From Litchfieldia alkalitelluris (lineage in GTDB: Bacteria > Bacillota > Bacilli > Bacillales > Salisediminibacteriaceae), in contig NZ_KZ119600.1 of assembly GCF_002153425.1 (NCBI RefSeq), positions 2,779,920 through 2,843,919 of the forward strand: DNA of 64,000 bases, given 5' to 3'. Below the pieces are notes generated by a model that saw nothing but the letters and a program-made list of their open reading frames with translations, did not search any database and was not told the origin of the DNA. Position 1 is the first letter of the stretch, and each line of letters begins with the position of its first letter. Positions 1-9,429 of the stretch are shown piece after piece. The position numbers and the translations under genes were made by a program.

Positions 1-669
1 GGTAACAGTAAATTCATTATCAAAGTCCTCTTCTTCCAATTCTTCAACTGGAGGCACGGCCTTGATGATTTCACCAAGCTGCTCTAGCACTTGAAAAACC
101 ATATAAACTCTAGCAGCCTTTAAGATACAGTCTTCTCGCAATCTAATGGTTATGTAAAATGTATGGTATCCTTGTTCTTGTGATTGACTTAGTACTGTTA
201 ACTCGAAATCATCGTAGGTAGGATATGAAGAGTTTTCTATCGTATTTACAGGTAGAGTATCTACTCCTGCTGCAATTTCATTAGCAGATTCCCCTTTTTC
301 TAGCCTCTCTAACTCCGAAACAATAGCAATTACATTCTTTTTTCCACTGCCCCCATTTTCAATGTCTTCAACCATCTCTTCTAATGCATCAACTGAACTG
401 AATATAGTATCAATAATTTCGCTTGTTACTTGAACTGTTTTATTTCGAATCCCATCAAGAACATTTTCCATCTGGTGAGTGAGGCTAGCAATATCGTCAT
501 ACCCCATCGTTGCAGACATCCCCTTTAAAGTATGGGCTGATCGGAAAATTTCACTAATGATCGCTTCCTCATTTGGATCACTTTCTAATTTTAATAGGTT
601 ATCATTTAAGGATTGTAAATGGTCTTTACTTTCATCAATAAACATATCTAAATACTGATTTCTTTCCAA
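1..669 (-). CDS. cheA: Chemotaxis histidine kinase CheA (N-terminal part; runs off window)
   Basis: CheA is the histidine kinase that takes receptor signals through CheW and phosphorylates CheY and CheB. The frame is open to the window edge and encodes the first 223 residues. The P1 phosphotransfer domain is clear: the phosphorylatable histidine is about residue 46 in the motif RSAHTLKGMS. The later part (VLSQSQEQGYHTFYITIRL) resembles the CheY/CheB-binding P2 domain, followed by an acidic linker. The dimerisation, kinase and CheW-binding domains lie outside the window. I chose a TTG start because AAGGAGGC sits 7 bases upstream; no ATG is as well placed. It follows cheB closely, with its ribosome binding site touching the cheB stop. 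Confidence 0.93.
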   Translation of the reverse strand, partial: MERNQYLDMFIDESKDHLQSLNDNLLKLESDPNEEAIISEIFRSAHTLKGMSATMGYDDIASLTHQMENVLDGIRNKTVQVTSEIIDTIFSSVDALEEMVEDIENGGSGKKNVIAIVSELERLEKGESANEIAAGVDTLPVNTIENSSYPTYDDFELTVLSQSQEQGYHTFYITIRLREDCILKAARVYMVFQVLEQLGEIIKAVPPVEELEEEDFDNEFTVT

Positions 670-683
670 TGGGATTGCCTCCT

Positions 684-1775
684 TTAGATACTATATTTCT
701 CGATTGTTGTTGCTACTTTATTTAATGTTACAACATCATCAACATACTTAGACTCTATAGCTGCTCTTGGCATTCCATAGACAATTGCAGTGGCTTCAGA
801 TTCGGCTAGAGCAATCGTTTTATTCGATTCCTTTAGTACTTTCAAACCTTTCGTACCATCTGACCCCATTCCTGTTAAAATAACAGCAAGTACGTCTTGA
901 TCTTTTAATTGAGCAAGTGAATAAAACATCGTATCCACCGATGGCCGATGACCATTCATTAAAGGGGATTGGTCCAATTTAACTACGACGGAAGTCCCAA
1001 CACCCCTTACTTTTAAATGGTAGCCACCTGGAGCAATATATGCAATACCTTTTTTCAAAATTTCACCATCTTCTGCCTCTTTAACAGTGATATTACTCAG
1101 TTTATTAAGTCTTTCACTAAGAGATTTTGTAAAGCCTTTTGGCATATGTTGCACAATTAATATGGGTGCCGGAAAATCTTCTCTTATCTCAGGTAGAATT
1201 TTTTGTAGTGCTTTGGGCCCGCCTGTTGATGTCCCAATTGCAACAATCATTCTGGAATCTAATAAAGGTAGATTGTTATTATTTTCTCTCACAACAAAAT
1301 TGCGGGTACTTTCTATTAACCTATTTGGATCTGTTTCAGTCGTTATGTTATTTTCATTACTTTTGTTCAGGATTTTCAAAGGTGTTCTAGCTGCATGAAC
1401 AATTTTATTATTTAAGTCATTTTGCACCTTATAAATATCGAGCGAAATAGATCCTGATGGTTTCGGAATAAAGTCAAATGCTCCAAATTCCATTGCCTGG
1501 ATGGTAGTATCCGCTCCTTCTTTAGTAGTACTAGAAACCATAATGACAGGCTTTGGGTGACGTGCCATGATGTTTTTTAATGCTTCAATCCCATTCATAA
1601 CAGGCATTTCAACATCCAACGTTATCACATCGGGGTTATACTTTGATATTTTCTCTAATGCATCTACCCCGTTTCTTGCTGTTGCGATAACTTGGATTCG
1701 TCCATCCTGTTCAATGAGATCTGATAGCATCTTCCTCATAAAAGCAGAATCATCGACTACCATCACTTTTATCAT
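684..1775 (-). CDS. cheB: Chemotaxis protein-glutamate methylesterase/glutamine deamidase CheB
   Basis: CheB removes methyl groups from chemoreceptors during adaptation and deamidates receptor glutamines. The 363-residue protein has an N-terminal receiver domain (acidic pair D8/D9, phosphorylation site D54 in VITLDVEMP, conserved KP near residue 105) and a C-terminal esterase domain. The esterase catalytic triad is visible as S183 in GTSTGGP, H210 in QHMPKGF and D306 in TGMGSDG. The linker between domains is long and asparagine-rich (about residues 125-170). The gene starts with ATG behind GGGGAGG, lies 5 bases after flhG and just before cheA, as in the Bacillus fla/che operon. Confidence 0.96.
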   Translation of the reverse strand: MIKVMVVDDSAFMRKMLSDLIEQDGRIQVIATARNGVDALEKISKYNPDVITLDVEMPVMNGIEALKNIMARHPKPVIMVSSTTKEGADTTIQAMEFGAFDFIPKPSGSISLDIYKVQNDLNNKIVHAARTPLKILNKSNENNITTETDPNRLIESTRNFVVRENNNNLPLLDSRMIVAIGTSTGGPKALQKILPEIREDFPAPILIVQHMPKGFTKSLSERLNKLSNITVKEAEDGEILKKGIAYIAPGGYHLKVRGVGTSVVVKLDQSPLMNGHRPSVDTMFYSLAQLKDQDVLAVILTGMGSDGTKGLKVLKESNKTIALAESEATAIVYGMPRAAIESKYVDDVVTLNKVATTIEKYSI

Positions 1776-1780
1776 TTCTC

Positions 1781-2659
1781 TTACCTCCCCTTGGTGTAAA
1801 AAAAGCTTTTAAGTTTTGTGACGAAACCAGTAAGAGATGTTTCTTTTATTTCATTGCCATTACCATATAAAAAACGATTAACTGCTTCAAAGATTGCGAC
1901 TGATGATGCAGCTCTAGGTGATATTAGTACAAACGGTGACTGCGAGCGGACACCTTTCCAAACAGCATCGTCCTCAGGAATGGAGATTAAATAATTTATG
2001 TTCTTATTTAGAAACTGCTCACAAACCCTAGACACACTATTTGCAGTAGCCTGCCCTTCTTTTTTAGTTCGCACTCTGTTAACCACTAAAAACAATGGTA
2101 TATCTTTATCTTCATGATGAAGGTACTTAATTAAACCATAAGCGTCCGTAACAGATGTTGGATCAGGAGTTGTAATAATAAAAACTTCATGGGCTGACAT
2201 TAAAAACTGTAGGCTGTCTTTAGTAACACCAGCACCAAGGTCAAATAAAATATATTCATAACCTGATAACATAGCTAATTGTTGGAGAAAAAAATTCTTC
2301 TTCAATTCATCCATTTGAAATAACTCATTCAATCCAGACCCTCCAGATATAAAGGAGATGCCAGCAGGTCCACTAGAAATAATTGAGTGAATTGGCATGG
2401 ATCCTTCAAGCATATCAACAATGGAATAAGTTGCAGACAGCCCTAACATAATATCCACATTTGCCATTCCAATATCTAGGTCTATAATGAGGACCTTTTT
2501 ATTTTTTTCCTGTAATGCTAATGCGAAATTAATAGTGAAACTTGATTTACCTACGCCACCCTTCCCACTAGCTACTGCTATTACTTTTGTATTTATAGAT
2601 TCAGGTGGGTTACTAAAGTCTTTCATTTTATTTCTTAGAATTGCAGCCTGATCATGCAT
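1781..2659 (-). CDS. flhG: FlhG (YlxH), MinD-like ATPase controlling flagellar number and placement
   Basis: FlhG is a ParA/MinD-type ATPase that works with FlhF and the C-ring to set flagellar number and position. The 292-residue protein begins MHDQAAILR, which fits the N-terminal DQAxxLR motif known to activate the FlhF GTPase. A deviant Walker A (GKGGVGKSS, residues 32-40) and the switch motif around IIDLDIGMANVD follow. The C-terminal part is expected to hold the membrane-targeting helix. Its start overlaps the end of flhF by 8 bases, suggesting translational coupling, and cheB follows 5 bases later. Confidence 0.94.
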   Translation of the reverse strand: MHDQAAILRNKMKDFSNPPESINTKVIAVASGKGGVGKSSFTINFALALQEKNKKVLIIDLDIGMANVDIMLGLSATYSIVDMLEGSMPIHSIISSGPAGISFISGGSGLNELFQMDELKKNFFLQQLAMLSGYEYILFDLGAGVTKDSLQFLMSAHEVFIITTPDPTSVTDAYGLIKYLHHEDKDIPLFLVVNRVRTKKEGQATANSVSRVCEQFLNKNINYLISIPEDDAVWKGVRSQSPFVLISPRAASSVAIFEAVNRFLYGNGNEIKETSLTGFVTKLKSFFYTKGR

Positions 2660-3788
2660 TGTTCATATCCCCTGCAATGTAATTCACTAACATATCTACT
2701 GTTGGCTCTTGTATATCATCTGGTACATTCTGACCATTAGTAATATAAGAACAATTAATTTCATAGTCTTTAAAGACATTTATCATAGCGCCGTAGCTGT
2801 CTGTTTCATCTGATTTTGTAAAAATAACTTTATTTATATTAATAAGTTGAAACTGTTCTATAATCCTTTTCATATCACTATACTTTGATGTTAAAGAGAG
2901 CACGAGGTGTGTTTCCATTTCATGATTAAAATCAATGACTTTCTTCAGTTGTTCTACATAAAGGGGATTACGGAAATTTCTCCCTGCAGAATCCACTAAT
3001 ATGAAATCGTAATTTTTTAATTTTTCTTTAGCGTGATGAAAATCCTCTATAGAGTAAGCTACCTCCACTGGTGCATTTAGAATTTCTCCATAAGTTTTTA
3101 ATTGATTAATCGCAGCAATTCTAAAAGTATCTGTAGTAATAAAGGCTACACTTTTCTTGTCAATCAAAGCAGCTTTCGCAGCTATTTTTGCAATTGTTGT
3201 TGTTTTACCAACACCAGTGGGGCCAACAAGATTGATAAACTTCTTATCATAAGTAAATGGATTAGCTTTAAAACCATTTATATAATGTCTAATTTCTTCC
3301 TTCAACCATTCATGTAGTGTATCAATACCTTTTTCATCACCATTCTCTGTATACCAACGCTTTAGGAGGTTGTTCATAATTTGAGCTTGATGATCCAAAC
3401 CAAGCCCTTGATTACTAAGTAATTTGTTCAAATCATTAAGATGACCAGGGAAGTGATCAGCAGAAATTCGTTGCTGTTGTCCGTTCATACCTTTAATCAT
3501 ATCTTTTATCTCGGCTATTTCTGAAGTTAGTTTTGTTTCTTTTCTAACTTGCGCCGCATCTGTCTTTGCCGTTTTATTAACCTTTGTCATTTTTTTTTCA
3601 ATGACTCTCGGTCTACTTTTCGGATCAATTGCAGCAATTACTTCTATTTTCTTTTTAGTGAATAAGCCAAGGAAGCCTCCAGTTTCAACCTTTTTTGTGT
3701 TAAGAATAACTGCATCATTCCCAAGCTCTTCCTTAACCTTCGTCATTGCTTCTGGCATTGAATTTGCTGTAATTTTTTTTACCTTCAC
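2652..3788 (-). CDS. flhF: FlhF, SRP-family GTPase of flagellar assembly
   Basis: FlhF is a signal-recognition-particle-type GTPase (SIMIBI class) that marks the site of flagellar assembly. The 378-residue protein has a basic, variable N-terminal B region, a helical N domain and a C-terminal G domain with P-loop [10 protein letters not shown], the G3 motif DSAGR and the G4 motif TKSD. The start codon is GTG and overlaps the flhA stop codon by 4 bases, so it is probably translated by re-initiation. flhG follows directly. Together with FlhG it forms a GTPase/ATPase positioning pair. Confidence 0.95.
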   Translation of the reverse strand: MKVKKITANSMPEAMTKVKEELGNDAVILNTKKVETGGFLGLFTKKKIEVIAAIDPKSRPRVIEKKMTKVNKTAKTDAAQVRKETKLTSEIAEIKDMIKGMNGQQQRISADHFPGHLNDLNKLLSNQGLGLDHQAQIMNNLLKRWYTENGDEKGIDTLHEWLKEEIRHYINGFKANPFTYDKKFINLVGPTGVGKTTTIAKIAAKAALIDKKSVAFITTDTFRIAAINQLKTYGEILNAPVEVAYSIEDFHHAKEKLKNYDFILVDSAGRNFRNPLYVEQLKKVIDFNHEMETHLVLSLTSKYSDMKRIIEQFQLININKVIFTKSDETDSYGAMINVFKDYEINCSYITNGQNVPDDIQEPTVDMLVNYIAGDMNNA

Positions 3789-5827
3789 TTCACATTCACC
3801 ACCCCGACGCTTTGAACTTCAATATATGACTCTAATTCATTGTAAGAAAGCACTGGTATATGTGGTATATACCTCTCTAACAGATGTCTCGCATACATCC
3901 TCACTGCAGGAGAGCATAATATAATAGGCATTTGTCCTGTTTCCTGCATGCGTTCCACCTCTGTCATCGTTGACTCAATAATTGATTGCATTGTATTTGG
4001 ATCTAAATTTAAGAAGCTGCCATGCTCTGTCTGTTGTACCGCATCGGCTAATAGCTTCTCTACTGAACCGCTAACAGTTAGAACATAAAGTGATTCTCCT
4101 TCGGCCACATACTGCTTTGTTATTTGACGAGACAAAGCTTGCCTTACATATTCTGTTAATAAATCAGTGTCTTTAGTCATTTGACCATAATCAGCTAATG
4201 TTTCAAAAATTATTGGTAAGTTACGAATAGAAACCTTTTCCTTCAATAAACTACTCAATACTTTCTGTATTTCCCCAGTTGAAAGTGGGTTTGGTGTTAC
4301 TTCCTCAACTAATGTTGGGTATGATTCATTAAGATGATCTATTAATTGTTTTGTTTCCTGTCGTCCGATAAGCTCATGAGCGTGTCTTTTGATAACTTCC
4401 GTTAAATGAGTTGAAACAACTGATGGTGGATCAACAACTGTATACCCTGCCAATTCAGCCTGATCCTTCATATCTTCTGCAATCCAAATGGCTGGTAAAC
4501 CAAAGGCTGGTTCCACTGTTTCAATCCCTACAATTTCCTCATCGTCTACCCCTGGACTCATTGCCATAAAATGATCAAGTAAAAGCTCACCTTTTGCAAT
4601 TTCATTCCCTTTAATTTTTATGGAATATTCATTCGGTTGAAGCTGTATATTGTCCCTTATACGAATAACAGGAACGATCATCCCCATCTCAATTGCAAGT
4701 TGACGTCGAATCATTACTACCCTGTCTAGTAGATCCCCACCTTGATTGGCATCTGCCAAAGGTATTAATCCATATCCAAATTCAAATTCGATTGGATCAA
4801 TTTGCAATAAGTTAACAACACTTTCTGGAGATTTAATATCCTCTTCTACTTCTTCTCCATCACCATTAGCCTCCTCCAACTCGGGTATTGACTTTTCATT
4901 TCGTTCTAACATAAAGCCTCCAACGCCAAGGATCAAAGCAACTACAGTTGTAACACCAGCTTGAATTGGAGTAAAAAATCCAAGTAGGGCAATCGTTCCA
5001 CCTGCAACGTACAGCATTTTTGGGTAGGCAAGTAATTGCTTGGTGATGTCATGTCCCAAATTCCCTTCTGATGCAGCCCTTGTCACTACGATACCAGTAG
5101 CAGTTGATACTAATAAGGCTGGTATCTGACTTACTAAACCATCCCCTACAGTTAACAATGTATATTTTCCTGCTGCCTCACCTATAGCAAGACCTTCTTG
5201 TCCCATACCTATAACAAGTCCAAAAATAATATTTATTATGACAATTACAATACCTGCTATTGCGTCACCCTTAACGAATTTACTAGCACCATCCATGGAA
5301 CCATAAAAATCAGCTTCTTGTTCAATCTTTTTTCGGCGATCTCTAGCATCTGAATCTGAAATAATACCAGCATTTAAATCTGCATCGATGCTCATTTGCT
5401 TACCGGGCATAGCATCTAATGTAAATCTAGCACCAACCTCAGATACACGCTCTGCACCTTTTGTAATTACAATAAATTGAATAACAACAAGTATTACGAA
5501 TACTACAAAACCAACGAGGGCGTTACCTCCGACAACAAACTGTCCAAAGGTTTCAATGACATTTCCCGCGTCCCCCTGATTTCCTAGTATTGCCCTTGTC
5601 GTAGATACGTTAAGTCCTAAGCGAAATAACGTAATTAACAAGAGCAAGGTAGGAAATATAGAAAACTGGAGAGGTTCTCTCGTATTCATGGAAACTAATA
5701 TAATTAAGAGCGCAATTGATATGTTAATGATGATTAAAAAGTCAATCATGCCTGTAGGAAGAGGTATGATTAACATAATCACTATCAATATAACACCTAA
5801 TAATATACTAAAATCTTTCATTGGCAT
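3785..5827 (-). CDS. flhA: FlhA, flagellar type III export gate protein
   Basis: FlhA is the largest membrane component of the flagellar type III secretion gate; its cytoplasmic domain forms a nonameric ring that docks chaperone-substrate complexes. The 680-residue protein has about eight hydrophobic segments in the first 330 residues, with the conserved FHIPEP-type cytoplasmic loop (GKQMSIDADLNAG) between them. A soluble C-terminal domain follows from about residue 350. The length is normal for the family. ATG lies behind AAGGAGAG. It sits between flhB and flhF in the conserved order. Confidence 0.97.
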   Translation of the reverse strand: MPMKDFSILLGVILIVIMLIIPLPTGMIDFLIIINISIALLIILVSMNTREPLQFSIFPTLLLLITLFRLGLNVSTTRAILGNQGDAGNVIETFGQFVVGGNALVGFVVFVILVVIQFIVITKGAERVSEVGARFTLDAMPGKQMSIDADLNAGIISDSDARDRRKKIEQEADFYGSMDGASKFVKGDAIAGIVIVIINIIFGLVIGMGQEGLAIGEAAGKYTLLTVGDGLVSQIPALLVSTATGIVVTRAASEGNLGHDITKQLLAYPKMLYVAGGTIALLGFFTPIQAGVTTVVALILGVGGFMLERNEKSIPELEEANGDGEEVEEDIKSPESVVNLLQIDPIEFEFGYGLIPLADANQGGDLLDRVVMIRRQLAIEMGMIVPVIRIRDNIQLQPNEYSIKIKGNEIAKGELLLDHFMAMSPGVDDEEIVGIETVEPAFGLPAIWIAEDMKDQAELAGYTVVDPPSVVSTHLTEVIKRHAHELIGRQETKQLIDHLNESYPTLVEEVTPNPLSTGEIQKVLSSLLKEKVSIRNLPIIFETLADYGQMTKDTDLLTEYVRQALSRQITKQYVAEGESLYVLTVSGSVEKLLADAVQQTEHGSFLNLDPNTMQSIIESTMTEVERMQETGQMPIILCSPAVRMYARHLLERYIPHIPVLSYNELESYIEVQSVGVVNVK

Positions 5828-5861
5828 TTACGCTCTCTCCTTCAACCTGGGGTACCACTTA

Positions 5862-6941
5862 TCACAATTTTTTCTGTATACGGTACACATAAGCAAGTAC
5901 CTCAGCAACCGCTTTAAACAAATCTTCCGGAACTTGATCTCCTATTTCTGCTTGACTATATAAGGCCCGTGCAAGTGGACGGTTCTCAACGGTCATTACA
6001 CCATTATGTTTAGCTACTTTAATAACCTTCAGTGCTATAAAATCAACACCTTTTGCAATAACAATTGGTGCTTCCATGTTTTCGTTATCATATTTTAGTG
6101 CGACCGCATAGTGAGTAGGATTTGTAATCACAACATCAGCTTTCGGAACCTCTTGCATCATTCTACTCATAGCCATCTGTCGTTGTTTTTCTTTAATTTT
6201 TGATTTGATTAACGGGTCTCCCTCTGTCTTTTTATACTCATCTTTTACGTCCTGCTTAGACATTCGTATATTTTTTTCATGATCATACTTTTGGTACATA
6301 TAATCTAAGACTGATAAAAATATTAATAACACTGCTACAGCAAGACCCATAATCACCATTAAATTACCAACAAACCTAACACTTTCTTCTACGGTGTAGA
6401 GGGATAGCTTTAAAATATCATCTATAAAAATCCACAAAACACTAAATGTTACAATACCAACTAGTGTAATTTTCAACATTGATTTAAGAAACTCTACTAA
6501 GGCACGGACAGAAAATATCCGTTTAAAGCCTTTAATAGGATTAATTTTTTCAAGCTTCATTTTAATTGCTTCAGGTGCAAATAAAAATCCAACCTGCATA
6601 TAATTACTTACAATCCCTGCGACCATCGCCGCAAGCATGATTGGTGCAACTACGGCAACTGCCTGAAAAGTATATTCAATAAACATTGCCTGTACATTTT
6701 CTTCGGTTAACTCAATGAGTAAGTATTCTTGAAACGTAAATCCAGTTAAAGTAAATAGTTGCTCTGATGCAAAAGGACCAATAAACATAAAAGAAAGAAA
6801 AACAAATAATAATATGAAAGCAGTATTTACGTCGGAACTTTTCGAAACTTGTCCTTTTTTTCTTGATTCTTGCCGTTTTTTAGGAGTTGCTTTTTCCGTC
6901 TTTTCTTGTGAAAAATATTGTAAATCCAGTGACAGATACAT
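5862..6941 (-). CDS. flhB: FlhB, flagellar export switch protein
   Basis: FlhB sets substrate specificity of flagellar export, switching from rod/hook to filament proteins after self-cleavage. The 359-residue protein has a basic cytoplasmic start (EKATPKKRQESRKKGQ), four membrane segments between about residues 40 and 215, and a cytoplasmic C-domain. The autocleavage motif NPTH is intact at residues 274-277. I prefer the ATG at 6941 over a GTG one codon earlier because of spacing to GGAGGGG. The fliR stop lies immediately upstream. A stand-alone homologue of its post-cleavage fragment is found at 36049-36342. Confidence 0.96.
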   Translation of the reverse strand: MYLSLDLQYFSQEKTEKATPKKRQESRKKGQVSKSSDVNTAFILLFVFLSFMFIGPFASEQLFTLTGFTFQEYLLIELTEENVQAMFIEYTFQAVAVVAPIMLAAMVAGIVSNYMQVGFLFAPEAIKMKLEKINPIKGFKRIFSVRALVEFLKSMLKITLVGIVTFSVLWIFIDDILKLSLYTVEESVRFVGNLMVIMGLAVAVLLIFLSVLDYMYQKYDHEKNIRMSKQDVKDEYKKTEGDPLIKSKIKEKQRQMAMSRMMQEVPKADVVITNPTHYAVALKYDNENMEAPIVIAKGVDFIALKVIKVAKHNGVMTVENRPLARALYSQAEIGDQVPEDLFKAVAEVLAYVYRIQKKL

Positions 6942-6943
6942 CA

Positions 6944-7720
6944 CTAAGCCCCTCCATACAGTTCCATCAGCGTTCTCATTGTTAACGTCATCGTTTCTAT
7001 CAAATGTTGTACAAGTACAAAGAATGGTGCCATCACAAGAACCAACATGATGAAACCTACTAGTATTTTTAATGGTAGTCCTACAACAAAAACGTTTACC
7101 TGTGGTACTGTTCTTGAAATCATTCCTAATGCCACATCTACTAAGAATAGAGACCCAACAATAGGCATTGCCATTTGAAATGCGATAAGAAACATTGTAT
7201 TAAAACTCGTCACTACAAAATTAATCACATTTTCTTGCCCGAATGGAATAAACATTTGGTCCATCGGTATAAATAAATAACTATAGAAAACACCATCGAG
7301 TAACAGATGATGCGCATCCGTAGCAAGTAAGAATAAAAGAGCAAATGTGTACAAGTATCCCCCTGTTAATGGGGATTGAGCACCGGTTTGCGGATCAATA
7401 ACATTAGCAATCATAAATCCCATTTTCACATCAATAAAGCCACCTGCAATTTGAATGGCATATAACATGATCATGGCCACTAAACCTACTGAAAGACCCA
7501 CCATTGCTTCTTTAATGATCAAAAGATAATAACTATAATTCAATTCCAACAAAGGCCAATCACCGGAGAAAAACATAATCCAAGAGATAAACACTGCGAG
7601 CCCAATTTTGATTGGGCCTGGTATATTTTGATAAGAAAAAAAAGGTAATGTTATTAGGAACGCAGAAACCCTAACTAAAATTAATAAAAATGCAGGCAGC
7701 CATTGAATAATTTCTTCCAT
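6944..7720 (-). CDS. fliR: FliR, flagellar export gate component
   Basis: FliR is an inner-membrane subunit of the FliPQR export pore. The 258-residue protein is hydrophobic throughout, with about six predicted membrane segments and the conserved stretch VGLSVGLVAMIMLYAIQIAGG. Length fits the family. It begins with ATG 4 bases after the fliQ stop, with a weak ribosome binding site, so its translation is probably coupled to fliQ. flhB follows with essentially no gap. Confidence 0.95.
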   Translation of the reverse strand: MEEIIQWLPAFLLILVRVSAFLITLPFFSYQNIPGPIKIGLAVFISWIMFFSGDWPLLELNYSYYLLIIKEAMVGLSVGLVAMIMLYAIQIAGGFIDVKMGFMIANVIDPQTGAQSPLTGGYLYTFALLFLLATDAHHLLLDGVFYSYLFIPMDQMFIPFGQENVINFVVTSFNTMFLIAFQMAMPIVGSLFLVDVALGMISRTVPQVNVFVVGLPLKILVGFIMLVLVMAPFFVLVQHLIETMTLTMRTLMELYGGA

Positions 7721-7724
7721 TTAT

Positions 7725-7994
7725 CTAACCTACAAACCGATGTAGGTTACTAAAAATTTGTGATGCAAAACTGATGGCATGTGTTAGCATCCATGGACCA
7801 AATACAATGAGTGCAATTAGTACTCCTACAATTTTAGGAATAAATGCTAATGTTTGTTCTTGAATCTGGGTGGTTGCCTGAAAAATACTAACTAATAACC
7901 CAATTCCCAGTGCAACAACAAGGAGTGGTCCTGCAATAACAAGTACAGTGAAGATACCTCTCTCTGCTAATGAAATTACCATTTCTGAACTCAT
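7725..7994 (-). CDS. fliQ: FliQ, flagellar export gate component
   Basis: FliQ is a small two-helix membrane protein of the FliPQR export pore. The 89-residue product has hydrophobic segments at about residues 15-38 and 50-75, separated by the conserved segment FQATTQIQEQTLAFIPK. This matches the family in length and motif. ATG follows GAAGGTGAT. It lies between fliP and fliR with short spacers, consistent with co-translation of the pore subunits. Confidence 0.95.
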   Translation of the reverse strand: MSSEMVISLAERGIFTVLVIAGPLLVVALGIGLLVSIFQATTQIQEQTLAFIPKIVGVLIALIVFGPWMLTHAISFASQIFSNLHRFVG

Positions 7995-8006
7995 TTACAT
8001 CACCTT

Positions 8007-8693
8007 CTAAAAACTTAATAGTAAAGAACGTACAACTAAATGCCACCCATCCACCATTACAAATAGTAATATTTTAAATGGTAAAGCAATCATAACAGGT
8101 GGAAGCATCATCATTCCCATTGACATAAGTACACTTGCTACTACCATATCAATGACTAGAAATGGTACAAAAATCATAAAACCTATTTGAAAAGCTGTTT
8201 TTAATTCACTAATGGCAAAAGCAGGAACTAATGCCGTTAAAGGAATGTCATCAAGCGTTTCTGGTCGAGGCATACCCGCATACCCCATAAACAAAGCTAA
8301 GTCCTTTTCTCTCGTATGCTTTGCCATAAACTCCTTTACTGGAATGGTTGCAGCATCAAAAGCTTCTTCCTGCGAAATCTCACCTTCAAATAATGGCTGT
8401 AGTGCATTTTCATTTACTTCCCCAAATATTGGCGCCATAATGAAAAATGTTAAGAAAAGTGCTAGTCCAACTATTACTTGGTTCGGGGGCATTTGCTGTG
8501 TTGCTAACCCCGAACGAACAAAAGAAAGGACGATTACAATTCTCGTAAAACAAGTCATTAAAATTAAAATACTTGGTGCTAACGATAGTACTGTTAATAA
8601 AAGTAATAATTGCACCGTTGCCGTAAGGTCACCTGGCTCCTCACTAAAAATATCGAGAGCAGGGATCTGTATCATGGAAAAAAGTTCTATCAT
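8007..8693 (-). CDS. fliP: FliP, flagellar export gate component
   Basis: FliP forms the core ring of the flagellar export pore. The 228-residue protein shows the family motifs TCFTRIVIVLSFVRS and QMPPNQVIVGLALFLTFF, then a soluble periplasmic-facing loop (about residues 95-165) and two C-terminal membrane helices. An N-terminal hydrophobic stretch precedes the core. Its ATG overlaps the fliO stop codon by 4 bases, and AAGGAG lies inside the fliO end. fliQ follows after 12 bases. Confidence 0.96.
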   Translation of the reverse strand: MIELFSMIQIPALDIFSEEPGDLTATVQLLLLLTVLSLAPSILILMTCFTRIVIVLSFVRSGLATQQMPPNQVIVGLALFLTFFIMAPIFGEVNENALQPLFEGEISQEEAFDAATIPVKEFMAKHTREKDLALFMGYAGMPRPETLDDIPLTALVPAFAISELKTAFQIGFMIFVPFLVIDMVVASVLMSMGMMMLPPVMIALPFKILLFVMVDGWHLVVRSLLLSF

Positions 8694-9406
8694 TGGTCTT
8701 TCTCCTTCAATGCGGAGTAAACTTTATCTTGGGACTCCTTGACATCATTTAATTCTTTTTTGAAAAGGGATTGAAATGAAGAGCTATCTCTTTCTGCAGA
8801 ACGATTCATTACATTTTCTTTTACCCAGTTAGATACTTTCATGACTGGTTGATCAAAAGTATCTTGTGGACGATGTTCTTCAAGAATAATCTCAACTTCA
8901 TTTGGGTCTTCAATTTCTTTTAGTAAGTTTACTGACTCCCCCACACCTAGAAGGTACACCTTTTTCCCAACCCTAACCATCTGAACAGAACGATTAGAAC
9001 CTAATCCTACCCCCCCGACACTTTCAATTGTAGAATGATTGCGAAAGGAACGGCTCCTATTGTTAACAAATTTTAAAAGGGCATAAATAAGAAAAATAAC
9101 AAAAGCAAGTGCAAAAAACATTTGCAATGATAGGAAAAATAAGTTTTGGTCAGGGCCTTCTCCAAGTACGGCCTCTGCGTCACCTTCTTCTAAGGCCTCT
9201 GCGTCATCTTCTTCTGTTTCTATTTCGTCTAGTTCATTATCATTACTGTTTTGAGGATCAATTGTCTCTACTTCTTCCCTGTCCCTAAACATATCATTTA
9301 CACTACCTCCACCATCTTCCCACTGTTCTTCTCCATGGATGATTGTTGGGAATATGATAAAGACTACTAATGTCGTAACCAAAAATAAAATAACTTTATG
9401 TTTCAA
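8690..9406 (-). CDS. fliO: FliO/FliZ-like flagellar export assembly protein
   Basis: FliO (FliZ/YlxL in B. subtilis) helps FliP assemble. The predicted 238-residue protein begins with a hydrophobic signal-like segment (about residues 3-22), followed by a strongly acidic extracytoplasmic region, a membrane helix near residues 95-115 (FFLSLQMFFALAFVIFLIYA) and a cytoplasmic domain with the conserved pattern RSVQMVRVGKKVYLLGVGES. I prefer the TTG at 9406 (8 bases from AAAGGAG) to a GTG at 9415 that almost touches the ribosome binding site. The acidic region contains an in-frame 24-bp tandem duplication, described separately. Confidence 0.88.
   Translation of the reverse strand: MKHKVILFLVTTLVVFIIFPTIIHGEEQWEDGGGSVNDMFRDREEVETIDPQNSNDNELDEIETEEDDAEALEEGDAEAVLGEGPDQNLFFLSLQMFFALAFVIFLIYALLKFVNNRSRSFRNHSTIESVGGVGLGSNRSVQMVRVGKKVYLLGVGESVNLLKEIEDPNEVEIILEEHRPQDTFDQPVMKVSNWVKENVMNRSAERDSSSFQSLFKKELNDVKESQDKVYSALKEKDQ
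9170..9217 (-). repeat. 24-bp in-frame tandem duplication in fliO
   Basis: Two adjacent 24-bp units (9170-9193 and 9194-9217) differ at only a few positions. They encode repeated acidic octads of the type EEDDAEAL / EEGDAEAV in the extracytoplasmic part of FliO. The unit is a multiple of three, so copy-number change would not break the frame. Confidence 0.8.
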
Positions 9407-9429
9407 AAGACACACTCCTTTGAAAGCAA

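Noticed and set aside
8212-8742. 176-residue plus-strand frame
   Set aside because: It is antisense to fliP and the end of fliO; the conserved protein is on the minus strand.
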